The notes beneath the pieces are model-generated. The model made no database searches. It had not been told where the DNA came from and was given only the letters and a program-made list of their open reading frames with translations. Below are positions 1 to 8,022 of a stretch of 64,000 nucleotides of DNA, piece after piece. This DNA is from an uncultured Clostridia bacterium (GTDB lineage: Bacteria; Bacillota; Clostridia; Oscillospirales; Acutalibacteraceae): positions 1 through 64,000 of the forward strand of contig CALWVM010000003.1 in the NCBI GenBank assembly GCA_944384985.1, given 5' to 3'. A program made the translations under genes and the position numbers. Numbering within the stretch: the stretch's first letter is position 1; each line of letters starts with the position of its first letter.

Positions 1-87
1 CTCTTAATTGGCGTTCCCCGAAACAAGTCCTTTTTTCTTTCCACAATTCTGTAACACATCATTGACAAACCTACATTGTTTTGCGAA

Positions 88-128
88 CATAAAGCGGCAG
101 TCGGTGTTGCGCCGGCTGCCGCTTTATG
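88..128 (-). terminator. Bidirectional terminator hairpin after the his operon
   Basis: A near-perfect inverted repeat (arms 88-104 and 112-128, loop of 7) lies ten bases beyond the stop of the M20 peptidase, the last gene of the his transcript. A short T run follows on the plus side and a weaker one on the minus side, so it may serve both strands. The bases before it (1-87) show no gene. Confidence 0.7.
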
Positions 129-138
129 TTTTCTGTCT

Positions 139-1605
139 TTATTCCGCGGACATCATGCGGATATAGCGTTTGAAGAACTTGAGCGCATCGCCCATACACG
201 CGATCGGGATGCGTTCATCCGTACCGTGGGTGGTCAAAAGCAGCTTTGTATCCATCACAAACGGTGCGAAACGGTAGATACAGTCGCAGACCTCTTCGTA
301 ATGGTAGGCGTCCGTGCCGCCCATCACGAGATACGGTGCGACGATCATGCTCGAATCCGTGCGTGTGCAAAGCGACTCGAGGATCTTAAACGAGCGGCTG
401 TCGGTGGGCGAGACCTTGGAGGCTTCCTTGCCTTTGAGATACTCGATCTCGATCCCCTTATTGCGCACGCTTTGACGAATATGCTGCTCAACGTCTTTGA
501 GCGTTGTGCCGGGCATCATGCGGAAGTTGACCGTTACCGATGCTTTCTGCGGCAGAACGTTCGCCGCGGGGCTGCCGCTCGCCATGGTGACGGCGGTAGT
601 TGTGTGGATCAGCGACGCAGCGGGCGGGATTTTTTTCATCACATAGGTAATCAAGGGCTTTAACAGCCACAGGTTGCAGGTGACGATGCGCGCCGGGTAA
701 CTGCAATTTTTGCCGATCTTGCGAAACAGGTCATAGACAAAATCGGGCATGGTCGCGCGGAACTGGTGGCTTTCGATGTCGCGCACCACATCAGCGAGCA
801 TGCCGACGGCGGTGTGCGCGGGCGGCTGTGAGGAATGCCCGCCCTTCGCGCTGACGGAAACGCGGTAGTCAGCATAGCCTTTTTCGGCGATGCCCACGCC
901 CGCAAGCCGGTTGTTGAGAATCGAGCCGACCTTCAGATCCAGAATCGCACCGCCTTCATCAATGACGCTGTCGAGATGCACACCGCGCGCTTTGAGCGCA
1001 TCAGCGATCGCGCCCGCGCCTGAAGTTTTCGCCGCGACGATCTCTTCATCATGCCCGAAGCACAAGTATACGGTGCGCTCCGGCTGAAAACCTTCGGCAA
1101 GCAGCGTTTCCACGCTTTCGAGCACAGCGATCAGGTGGTTCTTCATGTCGAGCGCGCCGCGCCCCCAGATAAACTCGCCGTCGTCCACGCCGTCAAAGGC
1201 GGGATGCGTCCAGTCCTGTTCCGTGCCCTCAGCAACGGGCACGACGTCCTGATGCCCCAACAGCGCGATGGGCTCGAGGTCGGGATTCGTGCCCTCCCAC
1301 GTATACAGCAAGCTTGCCAGTGAAATTTCCTCTCGCTTTAGGTGCTTATGCACCAGCGGGAAACGCTCTTCAAAAAGCTTGTGCAGCTTTTCAAACTCGC
1401 TCCAGTCCACCTTGTCGGGATCAACGTTAGAGATGGTTTTGATGCGGATGGCATCGCTTAAATCCTTCCGGTATTTGTCCACATCTACCGCTTCGTCCGG
1501 CAGCGGCTCGCTCACCGGCTTTTCAGGTGTCCAGAATGCCGCGCGCACCAGTGTAATAAGCAAAAACGCGCCGATAATTCCTAAAATCGTCCACAGGACC
1601 CACAT
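139..1605 (-). CDS. Membrane-anchored M20 family metallopeptidase
   Basis: 488 residues. An N-terminal hydrophobic segment (about residues 2-23) without a clear cleavage site suggests a membrane anchor. The M20 di-zinc signature is complete: GHQD with His118 and Asp120, the GRGALDMK segment with bridging Asp153, the EE pair at 187-188, a dimerisation insert beginning near AKGGHSSQP, and a late THGTDERIP segment with the last His. Length and anchor resemble PM20D1-like members. It follows hisE by 29 bases with a good Shine-Dalgarno (GAGGGAG), so it is probably co-transcribed with the histidine genes. M20 includes dipeptidases, aminoacylases and carboxypeptidases; I cannot tell which substrate it cleaves. 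A role in releasing histidine or scavenging peptides is only suggested by the neighbourhood. Confidence 0.85.
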   Translation of the reverse strand: MWVLWTILGIIGAFLLITLVRAAFWTPEKPVSEPLPDEAVDVDKYRKDLSDAIRIKTISNVDPDKVDWSEFEKLHKLFEERFPLVHKHLKREEISLASLLYTWEGTNPDLEPIALLGHQDVVPVAEGTEQDWTHPAFDGVDDGEFIWGRGALDMKNHLIAVLESVETLLAEGFQPERTVYLCFGHDEEIVAAKTSGAGAIADALKARGVHLDSVIDEGGAILDLKVGSILNNRLAGVGIAEKGYADYRVSVSAKGGHSSQPPAHTAVGMLADVVRDIESHQFRATMPDFVYDLFRKIGKNCSYPARIVTCNLWLLKPLITYVMKKIPPAASLIHTTTAVTMASGSPAANVLPQKASVTVNFRMMPGTTLKDVEQHIRQSVRNKGIEIEYLKGKEASKVSPTDSRSFKILESLCTRTDSSMIVAPYLVMGGTDAYHYEEVCDCIYRFAPFVMDTKLLLTTHGTDERIPIACMGDALKFFKRYIRMMSAE

Positions 1606-1634
1606 AGTGCTCCCTCTTTTCTGCTCTACGCTTA

Positions 1635-1961
1635 TTATGTATTCTTATCGACTTGATGGAAGGTTTTGAGGTTGCCCTCCTTTTGGTGGCGGCGGGCAAG
1701 CTCCGCTTTCACATCGTCCGGCGTGATGCCCTCATTCGCCATCATCACAACCAGGTGGAACAGCAGGTCGGAGATTTCCCCGACGGTATCCGCCTTGACG
1801 CCGTTTTTGGCGGCGATAATGGTTTCGGCGGACTCCTCGCCGACCTTCTTTAGGATTTTGTCAAGCCCCTGCTCGAACAGGTAGCAGGTATAAGAGCCTT
1901 CTTTTTTTTCGGCACGCCGCGCCTCGGCGATGGCGTACAGTTCATCCAGAACGTCGTTCAT
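1635..1961 (-). CDS. hisE: Phosphoribosyl-ATP pyrophosphatase
   Basis: 108 residues, the normal size of a free-standing HisE. It hydrolyses phosphoribosyl-ATP to phosphoribosyl-AMP, the second step of histidine synthesis, in the cytoplasm. The [13 protein letters not shown] helix with its acidic metal-binding residues is clear, as is the [11 protein letters not shown] helix typical of this all-alpha MazG-like fold. The start overlaps the stop of hisI by 4 bases, which argues for translational coupling. In many bacteria HisI and HisE are fused; here they are separate but adjacent. Confidence 0.95.
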   Translation of the reverse strand: MNDVLDELYAIAEARRAEKKEGSYTCYLFEQGLDKILKKVGEESAETIIAAKNGVKADTVGEISDLLFHLVVMMANEGITPDDVKAELARRHQKEGNLKTFHQVDKNT

Positions 1962-2287
1962 TGCGCATTCTCCTCCCAGATCGTATTGAAAAAACAGCTT
2001 TTCGACCCTGTGTGGCAGGCGGGACCCGTCTGCACGACGGTGACAAGCAGGGTATCGTCATCACAGTCCCCGACCACGCGAACCACGCGCTGTTTATGCC
2101 CCGAGGTCTCGCCTTTGTTCCAAAGTTTCTGCCGCGAACGGCTGAAAAACCAGGTATAGCCCGTCTCCAGCGTCTTTTGCAGGGATTCGCGGTTCATATA
2201 GGCGAGCATCAGCACTTCGCCCGTGCCCTGCTCCTGCACGATGGCGGGGATCAAGTCACCCTTTTTAAAAAATTTTTCCAAATCCAT
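1958..2287 (-). CDS. hisI: Phosphoribosyl-AMP cyclohydrolase
   Basis: 109 residues. It opens the adenine ring of phosphoribosyl-AMP, the third step of histidine synthesis. The family landmarks are visible: [10 protein letters not shown], the [14 protein letters not shown] segment, the acidic GDCDDD metal site and the zinc-binding Cys of GPACHTG and SCFF. It is a monofunctional HisI; the HisE activity is the next gene, overlapping by 4 bases. It sits 12 bases after hisA. Confidence 0.95.
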   Translation of the reverse strand: MDLEKFFKKGDLIPAIVQEQGTGEVLMLAYMNRESLQKTLETGYTWFFSRSRQKLWNKGETSGHKQRVVRVVGDCDDDTLLVTVVQTGPACHTGSKSCFFNTIWEENAQ

Positions 2288-2299
2288 TGGTTTGCCCCC

Positions 2300-3013
2300 C
2301 TACTGCGCTTCGCGGATGGCTTCTGCAAGTGACAGCGTACCTTTATAGATCGAACGCCCGCAGATCGCGCCGTAAAGCCCGGCACATTTCAGCGCGCGGA
2401 TGTCCGCGATATCCCGGATGCCGCCGCTGGCTACAATGTTGCAGGAGACGGCAGCATTGAGCTGTTGCAGCGCGTCGAGCGCAGGGCCGGAAAGCATACC
2501 GTCGCGGTCGATGTCCGTGAAAATAATCGTGCGCACGCCGGCCGCTTCCATGGCTTTCGCAAGTTCCAGATAGTGGACGGTGCCCGTTTCCACCCAGCCT
2601 TCGGTGGCGACAAAGCCGTTTCGAGCGTCGATGCCGACGGCGATTTTGTCGCCGTATGCCGCACACGCCTCACGCACAAGCGGCGGATCTTTCACCGCCG
2701 CGGAACCGAGCACGACGCGCGCGATCCCGCGCGAGAGGTAATACTCTATATCCGCCATGGTGCGGATGCCGCCGCCGACCTCGATGTTGAGCCCCGTGGC
2801 CTCTTCAACCTCTAAAAAGACATGCGCGTTTTTGCGCTCGCCCGCGCATGCGCCGTCAAGGTCGACCATGTGGATCCATTGTGCCCCCGCCGCTTGAAAA
2901 GCTCTGCCTGCGGCGAGGTAGCTTTCCGCGACCTGCTCGGCGGAATCCATGTCGCCGCGGCACAGCCGCACGCAGGTCTCGTTTTTGATGTCGATTGCAG
3001 GAAAAATAATCAT
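2300..3013 (-). CDS. hisA: ProFAR isomerase (HisA)
   Basis: 237 residues, normal length. A (beta/alpha)8-barrel enzyme that isomerises the aminoaldose ProFAR to the aminoketose PRFAR. The barrel motifs FPAIDIKN (catalytic Asp), VDLDGA, EVGGGIR, FTDIDRDG (second catalytic Asp) and VASGGI are all present. It lies 17 bases after hisB and 12 before hisI. In most operons hisH precedes and hisF follows hisA; neither is here, so the product PRFAR must be used by a synthase encoded elsewhere. Confidence 0.95.
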   Translation of the reverse strand: MIIFPAIDIKNETCVRLCRGDMDSAEQVAESYLAAGRAFQAAGAQWIHMVDLDGACAGERKNAHVFLEVEEATGLNIEVGGGIRTMADIEYYLSRGIARVVLGSAAVKDPPLVREACAAYGDKIAVGIDARNGFVATEGWVETGTVHYLELAKAMEAAGVRTIIFTDIDRDGMLSGPALDALQQLNAAVSCNIVASGGIRDIADIRALKCAGLYGAICGRSIYKGTLSLAEAIREAQ

Positions 3014-3030
3014 TGGCTTCTCCGTCTTGT

Positions 3031-3609
3031 TTAATCGAGCGTCCCTTTTGTGGACAGCGTGCCGCCCGCTGTTTCAGAACAGGCGATCTGCATGGCGTGC
3101 CCGAACGCCTTGAACAGCGCTTCCAAAATGTGGTGGGAATTGTCGCCGTAGGGCGCGCGCAAATGCAGCGTCACGCCCGCTTTCGTGGCAAACGCACGGA
3201 AGAATTCCCGCGCCATGCAGGTGTCAAATTCGCCGACGCGCGCTTCGGGGAATTCCGCGTCAAACACAAGAAACGGCCGCCCGCTGACGTCCACCGCACA
3301 AAAACCGAGAGCTTCGTCCATCGGCACAAAAAAGCTGCCGTAGCGCGCAATGCCACCCTTGTCGCCGAGCGCTTCACAAAACGCCTGCCCAAGCACGATG
3401 CCCGTATCCTCAACGGTGTGGTGACAGTCCACCTGCAAATCGCCTTTGCAGGAAAGCTGCAGACCAAAGCCGCCGTGCACGGCGAATGCCGTAAGCATAT
3501 GGTCAAAAAAACCGATGCCTGTCTGCACCTTGACCGCGCCGCCGTCCAAAGACAGCGAAACGGAAATGTCGGTTTCCTTTGTGGTCCGCTTGCAGCTTGC
3601 CGTTCTCAT
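3031..3609 (-). CDS. hisB: Imidazoleglycerol-phosphate dehydratase
   Basis: 192 residues, the monofunctional dehydratase without the fused phosphatase of enteric HisB. It dehydrates imidazoleglycerol phosphate to imidazoleacetol phosphate. Manganese-binding His clusters are visible at FFDHML, DCHHTVEDTG and DNSHHILEALFKAFG. Its ATG overlaps the hisC stop by 4 bases (ATGA). Because the phosphatase is not fused, histidinol-phosphate phosphatase must come from a gene outside this window. Confidence 0.95.
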   Translation of the reverse strand: MRTASCKRTTKETDISVSLSLDGGAVKVQTGIGFFDHMLTAFAVHGGFGLQLSCKGDLQVDCHHTVEDTGIVLGQAFCEALGDKGGIARYGSFFVPMDEALGFCAVDVSGRPFLVFDAEFPEARVGEFDTCMAREFFRAFATKAGVTLHLRAPYGDNSHHILEALFKAFGHAMQIACSETAGGTLSTKGTLD

Positions 3610-4670
3610 GCATTCGCTCCTTTCAGATATTCGCCCACCTCGCGCAGCACCGCTTCGTTTTCATAGTTCCTGCCCGCGCTGATGCGAAGGCAGCCGCCGG
3701 TCAGGCGCACGATAATGCCCTTTTCTTTAAGATATTCAAAAATCTCCGCCGCTTTCGGCGTTTGGATATACACAAAATTGGCGTCCGGTTTGAAAATCCG
3801 CAACTGCGCGCCGGGGTGCGCTTCCTGCAACTGCAAAAAGCCTTCATACAGTTCGTCGCGCGACTCGAGAATCCGCTGCACCGCCGCGTTCAGATATCCG
3901 GGGTTTGAAAGCACCACCGTACCGATCGCCTGCGTGAGCGTGTTGACGTTATACGGGGATTTGACCGCCTGCAAAACGTCGATCAGCTTTTCCGTACCCA
4001 CGGCAAAGCCCAGACGGATGGCCGCCATGCCCAGCGCTTTGGAACAGGTTTTTAAGATCAGGAGGTTATCGTATCCCGCAAATTCGGAGAGCAGGCTCTG
4101 GTCGGAAAAATCCATATACGCTTCGTCGAGCACCACGAGCGCCTGCACGGACGAGACGATCTTGCGCACCGCCTCGCGTGCGAGCACAAGGGACGTCGGG
4201 TTGCAGGGGTTCGAGAACACGAGCATGCGTGCATGTTCGCGGTTGCACGTTTCGATCACGCGGTCCACATCCACCGTGCAGTCCGCATTTTTTTCAACGG
4301 TGACGACGCGGCATTCGACCAGCGAGGCATAAAACGCATACATCGAAAAATCGGGGGACAGCGTGACCACCGTGTCGCCTTTTTGCAAAAAGGCATTCAT
4401 CACAACGGAAATCACCTCATCCGAGCCGTTGCCCGCCATCACGCACGAGCGCGGCACGCCATACAGATCGGCAAACGCCTTACGCACATCATTCGCAAAC
4501 GGGTCCGGATAACGGTTAAAATGGATGTGCCGCAGTTCCTCATCGATCTGCTCGCGCAGCTCCTGCGACGGCGTTACAAAAGATTCGTTCGCGTCGAGGC
4601 GGATCTGGTATTTGCCTGTGATAGGGTCATACGGTTTCAGGTTCCGAACTTTTTCATTGAGCTCAAACAT
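3606..4670 (-). CDS. hisC: Histidinol-phosphate aminotransferase
   Basis: 354 residues, fold-type I PLP enzyme converting imidazoleacetol phosphate plus glutamate to histidinol phosphate. Visible motifs are ANESFVTPS near the N-terminus, the GNGSDEVI phosphate-binding segment, NPCNPT, the LDEAYMDF Asp/Tyr pair, and KTCSKALG containing the Schiff-base lysine. It overlaps hisB by 4 bases and follows hisD after a 49-base spacer that carries a degenerate copy of the hisD 3' end. Confidence 0.95.
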   Translation of the reverse strand: MFELNEKVRNLKPYDPITGKYQIRLDANESFVTPSQELREQIDEELRHIHFNRYPDPFANDVRKAFADLYGVPRSCVMAGNGSDEVISVVMNAFLQKGDTVVTLSPDFSMYAFYASLVECRVVTVEKNADCTVDVDRVIETCNREHARMLVFSNPCNPTSLVLAREAVRKIVSSVQALVVLDEAYMDFSDQSLLSEFAGYDNLLILKTCSKALGMAAIRLGFAVGTEKLIDVLQAVKSPYNVNTLTQAIGTVVLSNPGYLNAAVQRILESRDELYEGFLQLQEAHPGAQLRIFKPDANFVYIQTPKAAEIFEYLKEKGIIVRLTGGCLRISAGRNYENEAVLREVGEYLKGANA

Positions 4671-4687
4671 ACAGATAAAAACTTCCT

Positions 4688-4737
4688 TAGTTAAAAATTG
4701 ACTTTAAAGCGCCGTATAGTTAAAATCTGACTTTAAT
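4688..4737. repeat. 29-bp-period tandem duplication of the hisD 3' end
   Basis: The 21 bases 4717-4737, which include the last codons and stop of hisD, recur at 4688-4708 with 18 of 21 positions identical. The second copy lies in the hisD-hisC spacer and has no evident function. Confidence 0.6.
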
Positions 4738-6003
4738 GGCGTTGGCATGCGCCGTCAGGCCCTCGGTCTCAGCAAGCTTGACAATGTCGTCCTTCGCCTT
4801 ACGAAGCGCGTCCTCCGTATAGTAGATGAAGCTGGACTTTTTGATAAAGCTGTCCACTGAAAGCGGCGAGAAGAACCGCGCCGTGCCGCCCGTGGGCAGC
4901 ACATGGTTCGGTCCCGCATAATAGTCGCCGAGCGGCTCGGGCGCATACTGCCCCAGAAACACGCTGCCGGCATTGTCGATCCTGCCGATGTATTCCAAGG
5001 GCTCCCGTACCGCCATTTCGAGGTGCTCAGGTGCAAGCGTATTGGCAAAATCCACCGCCTGTGCAATGTCATCGCAGATGATGACCGCGCCGAAATCCCG
5101 CAAGGAAGCTTCAATGATGTCGCGGCGGGAAAGCGTTTGCACCTGGCGCTCCAGCTCTTCAACGGTGCGCGCGGCAATGCGCTCGCTGTCGGTTAAGAGC
5201 ACGGCGGACGCCATTTTGTCATGCTCCGCCTGGCTCATCAGGTCGGCGGCGAGGAATTTCGGGTTTGCGGAATCATCGGCAACGATCAAAATCTCGGAAG
5301 GTCCGGCGATCATGTCAATATCCACCGTACCGAACAACAGCTTTTTCGCGGTAGCGACATAGATGTTGCCGGGGCCGACGATCTTATCCACCTGCGGGAC
5401 AGTCTGCGTGCCGTAGGCGAGTGCGGCGACCGCCTGCGCGCCGCCCATGAGGAACACGCGGTCCACACCCGCGATCTTCGCCGCGGCGAGGATGTCGGGG
5501 TTGGGCGTACCGTCTTTTCGCGGCGGGGTGACCATGATGATCTCTTCCACGCCCGCGATCTTCGCCGGGATCGCGTTCATCAGCACACTGGACGGATACG
5601 CCGCCGTGCCGCCGGGGACATACAGCCCCACGCGCCGCAGCGCACGCACGCGCTGCCCCAAAATCACGCCGTCGGGTTTGGGTTCCAGCCAGCTCTGCTG
5701 CTTTTGGCGGCGGTGAAAATCACGGATGTTGTCCGCCGCCTTGTAAAGTGCATAGATAAACTCGCTGTCGCAAGTCTGCACCGCTTCCTCGAGCGCCGAA
5801 GCGGGAATTTCCGCCTCCTCGGGGACGCTGCCGTCAAATTTCATCGTGTATTCGCGCACAGAGGTGTCGCCAAAGCGCCGCACATTGTCGAGAATTTCCG
5901 TGACCGACGCGGTGACTGCGCGGTCGATCTCGCCGCTGCGCGCTTTGAGCTCCTCGATCAGCCGTTTTTCGGACACACCGTCCGCGTGAACCATCTGGAT
6001 CAT
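4720..6003 (-). CDS. hisD: Histidinol dehydrogenase
   Basis: 427 residues, full length. It performs the two-step NAD-dependent oxidation of histidinol to histidine. The sequence shows the YVPGGTAAYPSSVLMN segment, VGPGNIYVA, the IAGPSEILIVAD signature, SQAEHD (zinc-site region) and APEHLE with a catalytic Glu/His pair, ending in the GPNHVLPTGG and FSPLSVDSF segments. Its ATG overlaps the hisG stop by 4 bases. Confidence 0.96.
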   Translation of the reverse strand: MIQMVHADGVSEKRLIEELKARSGEIDRAVTASVTEILDNVRRFGDTSVREYTMKFDGSVPEEAEIPASALEEAVQTCDSEFIYALYKAADNIRDFHRRQKQQSWLEPKPDGVILGQRVRALRRVGLYVPGGTAAYPSSVLMNAIPAKIAGVEEIIMVTPPRKDGTPNPDILAAAKIAGVDRVFLMGGAQAVAALAYGTQTVPQVDKIVGPGNIYVATAKKLLFGTVDIDMIAGPSEILIVADDSANPKFLAADLMSQAEHDKMASAVLLTDSERIAARTVEELERQVQTLSRRDIIEASLRDFGAVIICDDIAQAVDFANTLAPEHLEMAVREPLEYIGRIDNAGSVFLGQYAPEPLGDYYAGPNHVLPTGGTARFFSPLSVDSFIKKSSFIYYTEDALRKAKDDIVKLAETEGLTAHANAIKVRF

Positions 6004-6635
6004 ACTTTCGCCTCCTGCGATGCTTTTCCAATCATTTCTACAAATTCGTCAATTTCGTCGCGCCGCAGCTTCATGCTGGCTGTATTGACGATGACGCGTG
6101 CCGAGATCGGCATGATCTTTTCATAGACCTCCAGCCCGTTTTCCCGCAGGGTCGTACCGGTCTCCACGATATCGACGATCGCGTCGGACAATTCCAAAAG
6201 CGGCGCGAGTTCTACCGAGCCTTCGATCTTGATAATGTTGACATCCATACCCTTGCTTTGGAAAAATGCGCGGGTGACGTTTGGGTATTTTGTGGCGATG
6301 CGCTTGACATTGTAGCCGCCGTAAAACGGCACGCCCTTTTTGCCGGCAAGGCAGAAGTCACATTTGCCAAGCCCCAGGTCGCAAACCTCGTAAAAGCTTT
6401 TGCCGTATTCGACGATGGTGTCGCGGCCCACAACGCCGATGTCGCACACGCCGTGCTCGACATACGTTACCACATCCGCCGCCTTGGCAAGCACCGCTTC
6501 ATAGTCCCCGACGGGGAGAATCAGGCGTCTGCCCTTGTTGTGCAGTTCTGTGCAGTCAAGCCCCATGCGCTCAAACAGCTCTACGGTCTGCTTTTCGAGC
6601 CTGCCTTTGGTAAGCGCAATACGCAGCTTTCTCAT
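6000..6635 (-). CDS. hisG: ATP phosphoribosyltransferase, short-form catalytic subunit
   Basis: 211 residues from the ATG at 6635 (MRKLRIALTKGR), which gives an ATGA overlap with hisZ; a longer in-frame extension to 6692 would lie inside hisZ and is not needed. It joins ATP and PRPP, the committed step of histidine synthesis. It is the short HisG form without the C-terminal allosteric domain, which in the known families works only as a hetero-octamer with HisZ, here the preceding gene. The PRPP-loop segment DIVETGTTLRENGL is clear. Confidence 0.95.
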   Translation of the reverse strand: MRKLRIALTKGRLEKQTVELFERMGLDCTELHNKGRRLILPVGDYEAVLAKAADVVTYVEHGVCDIGVVGRDTIVEYGKSFYEVCDLGLGKCDFCLAGKKGVPFYGGYNVKRIATKYPNVTRAFFQSKGMDVNIIKIEGSVELAPLLELSDAIVDIVETGTTLRENGLEVYEKIMPISARVIVNTASMKLRRDEIDEFVEMIGKASQEAKV

Positions 6636-7837
6636 ACGCGCACCTCCCGCACACCGTTTGCATCCACGATATACACCGTGGGAATGCCGCACTGCCGCGC
6701 ATATTGGGCGGCTTCTTGGGCACTTTGCGCCACGCTGTTTTCACAGGTTTTGCCCTCTGCAAGCAATTTCGCCTGCAAGTCCAGCGCGTCGGTCTCAAAG
6801 CCTTCTTCGCCGAACACGAGGAATTGCGGCGCGGGCGGGCTTTCCGTTTCACCGCGCTGCAGTTTGGCGCGCGCGAGCGCATCGGTCTGGACGCCGAAGC
6901 CTACGGCGGGAAGGTCCTCGCCGAATTCCGCGATCAGGCGGTCATACCGGCCGCCCGTGAGCACGGTCTCGCCGCTGCCCGAAATATAGCCGCGGAACAT
7001 CAGCCCCGTATAGTAATTCGTGCGGTGCACAAGGCTTAAATCGATCGTGATATGCTCGGAGAGTCCGGCTTTTTCCAACCGCTCATAGACCGCGGCAAGG
7101 TAAGCGAGCGCCTCGTGCGTCTCGCCGTCCTGCATTTGCAGCGCCTGCGCCGCCTTGTCGAGCACACGCGCGTCGCCGAACATCCGCGGCAGCTCGCGCA
7201 CCGCACGGGTAGCAGGCGTATCGCCGAGTGCGTCAAGCACTGTATCGAGCGCGACGAAATTTTTGCTTTCGACGCAAGCATAGATTTCCGACACCGTTTC
7301 ACCGGATGCACCGAGCGCCTCGCACAGCGACTGGAAATAGCCCGCGTGGCCGATCTCCAGCTTATAATCGGGTGCACCGCACTGCTCCATGACGCGCATA
7401 GCCAGCGTGAGCGCCTCGAGATCGGCGCGCAGCCCCCCGGCGCCGAGCAGTTCGATGCCGCTTTGTGTTGTTTCGTCACTATATCCGGCAAGCTTTGGCC
7501 GCCGTGCAAACACGTTTTGGTTATAATAGAGCCGCAAGGGCAGCCGCGCACCGCGAAGCCGCGTGGCGGCGACGCGGGCAATGGGCAGCGTGGAATCCGG
7601 ACGCAGCACCAAAAGCCGCCCGTACGCGTCGGTCATGGTGTAAAGCGATTCGGGCAGCGTGCCCGCGCTTTCGCGGTTGAACACATCGAAAAATTCGACG
7701 GTCGGCGTGATGATCTTGCGGTAGCCGCGCGATTTGAACAGGTCGGCAAGCTGCCGTTCCACCGTGCGCAGCGCGTCGCTTTCCTCAAACAAAAAGTCGC
7801 GCGTGCCCTCGGGGGTGAGCTTCGCATAGGTTTTCAT
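6632..7837 (-). CDS. hisZ: ATP phosphoribosyltransferase regulatory subunit
   Basis: 401 residues, a paralogue of histidyl-tRNA synthetase that has lost aminoacylation and serves as the regulatory partner of short HisG. Class-II synthetase-like motifs are visible: TPEGTRDFLFEE at the start, FKSRGYRKIITPTVEF (motif 1), the RLLVLRPDSTLPIAR segment (motif 2 region) and a C-terminal GGRYDRLIAEFG with AVGFGV (motif 3 region). Position as first gene behind a strong promoter and coupling to hisG favour HisZ over a true HisRS, as does the missing anticodon-binding domain. Confidence 0.93.
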   Translation of the reverse strand: MKTYAKLTPEGTRDFLFEESDALRTVERQLADLFKSRGYRKIITPTVEFFDVFNRESAGTLPESLYTMTDAYGRLLVLRPDSTLPIARVAATRLRGARLPLRLYYNQNVFARRPKLAGYSDETTQSGIELLGAGGLRADLEALTLAMRVMEQCGAPDYKLEIGHAGYFQSLCEALGASGETVSEIYACVESKNFVALDTVLDALGDTPATRAVRELPRMFGDARVLDKAAQALQMQDGETHEALAYLAAVYERLEKAGLSEHITIDLSLVHRTNYYTGLMFRGYISGSGETVLTGGRYDRLIAEFGEDLPAVGFGVQTDALARAKLQRGETESPPAPQFLVFGEEGFETDALDLQAKLLAEGKTCENSVAQSAQEAAQYARQCGIPTVYIVDANGVREVRV

Positions 7838-7878
7838 ATCGGTATCCTTTCCGAATCGGGAATCTTCTTACGCATAAT

Positions 7879-7894
7879 GGCGGACTTCTCCGCC
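7879..7894 (-). other. Small hairpin in the his operon 5' leader
   Basis: GGCGGA and TCCGCC form a 6-bp stem with a 4-base loop about 40 bases before hisZ. No T run follows and no T-box signature is present in this roughly 70-base leader, so I see no obvious attenuator. Confidence 0.4.
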
Positions 7895-7916
7895 CTCGTC
7901 GCTTTAGCGTGCTACT

Positions 7917-7945
7917 ATGATAGCATGATAAAGCAAGCCTGTCAA
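7917..7945 (-). promoter_or_regulatory. Sigma-A promoter of the his operon
   Basis: TTGACA (7945-7940), a 17-base spacer and TATCAT (7922-7917) read towards hisZ, giving a start near 7910. No clear terminator separates it from polC upstream, so some read-through from the polC cluster is possible. Confidence 0.85.
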
Positions 7946-8022
7946 TCCCGCATTTTGCACGGCTTCACGCGCGGGGCGCGTTACAATATTGTGCAGCCTG
8001 CGCGGCATACGGCAAATCGCAA

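Noticed and set aside
76-663. A 195-codon open frame on the plus strand
   Set aside because: It lies antisense to the M20 peptidase, which has full catalytic motifs; high G+C antisense frames stay open by chance throughout this window.
7838-7916. T-box or attenuator in front of hisZ
   Set aside because: No GGTGG antiterminator motif and no terminator hairpin with a T run; only a 6-bp hairpin is present.
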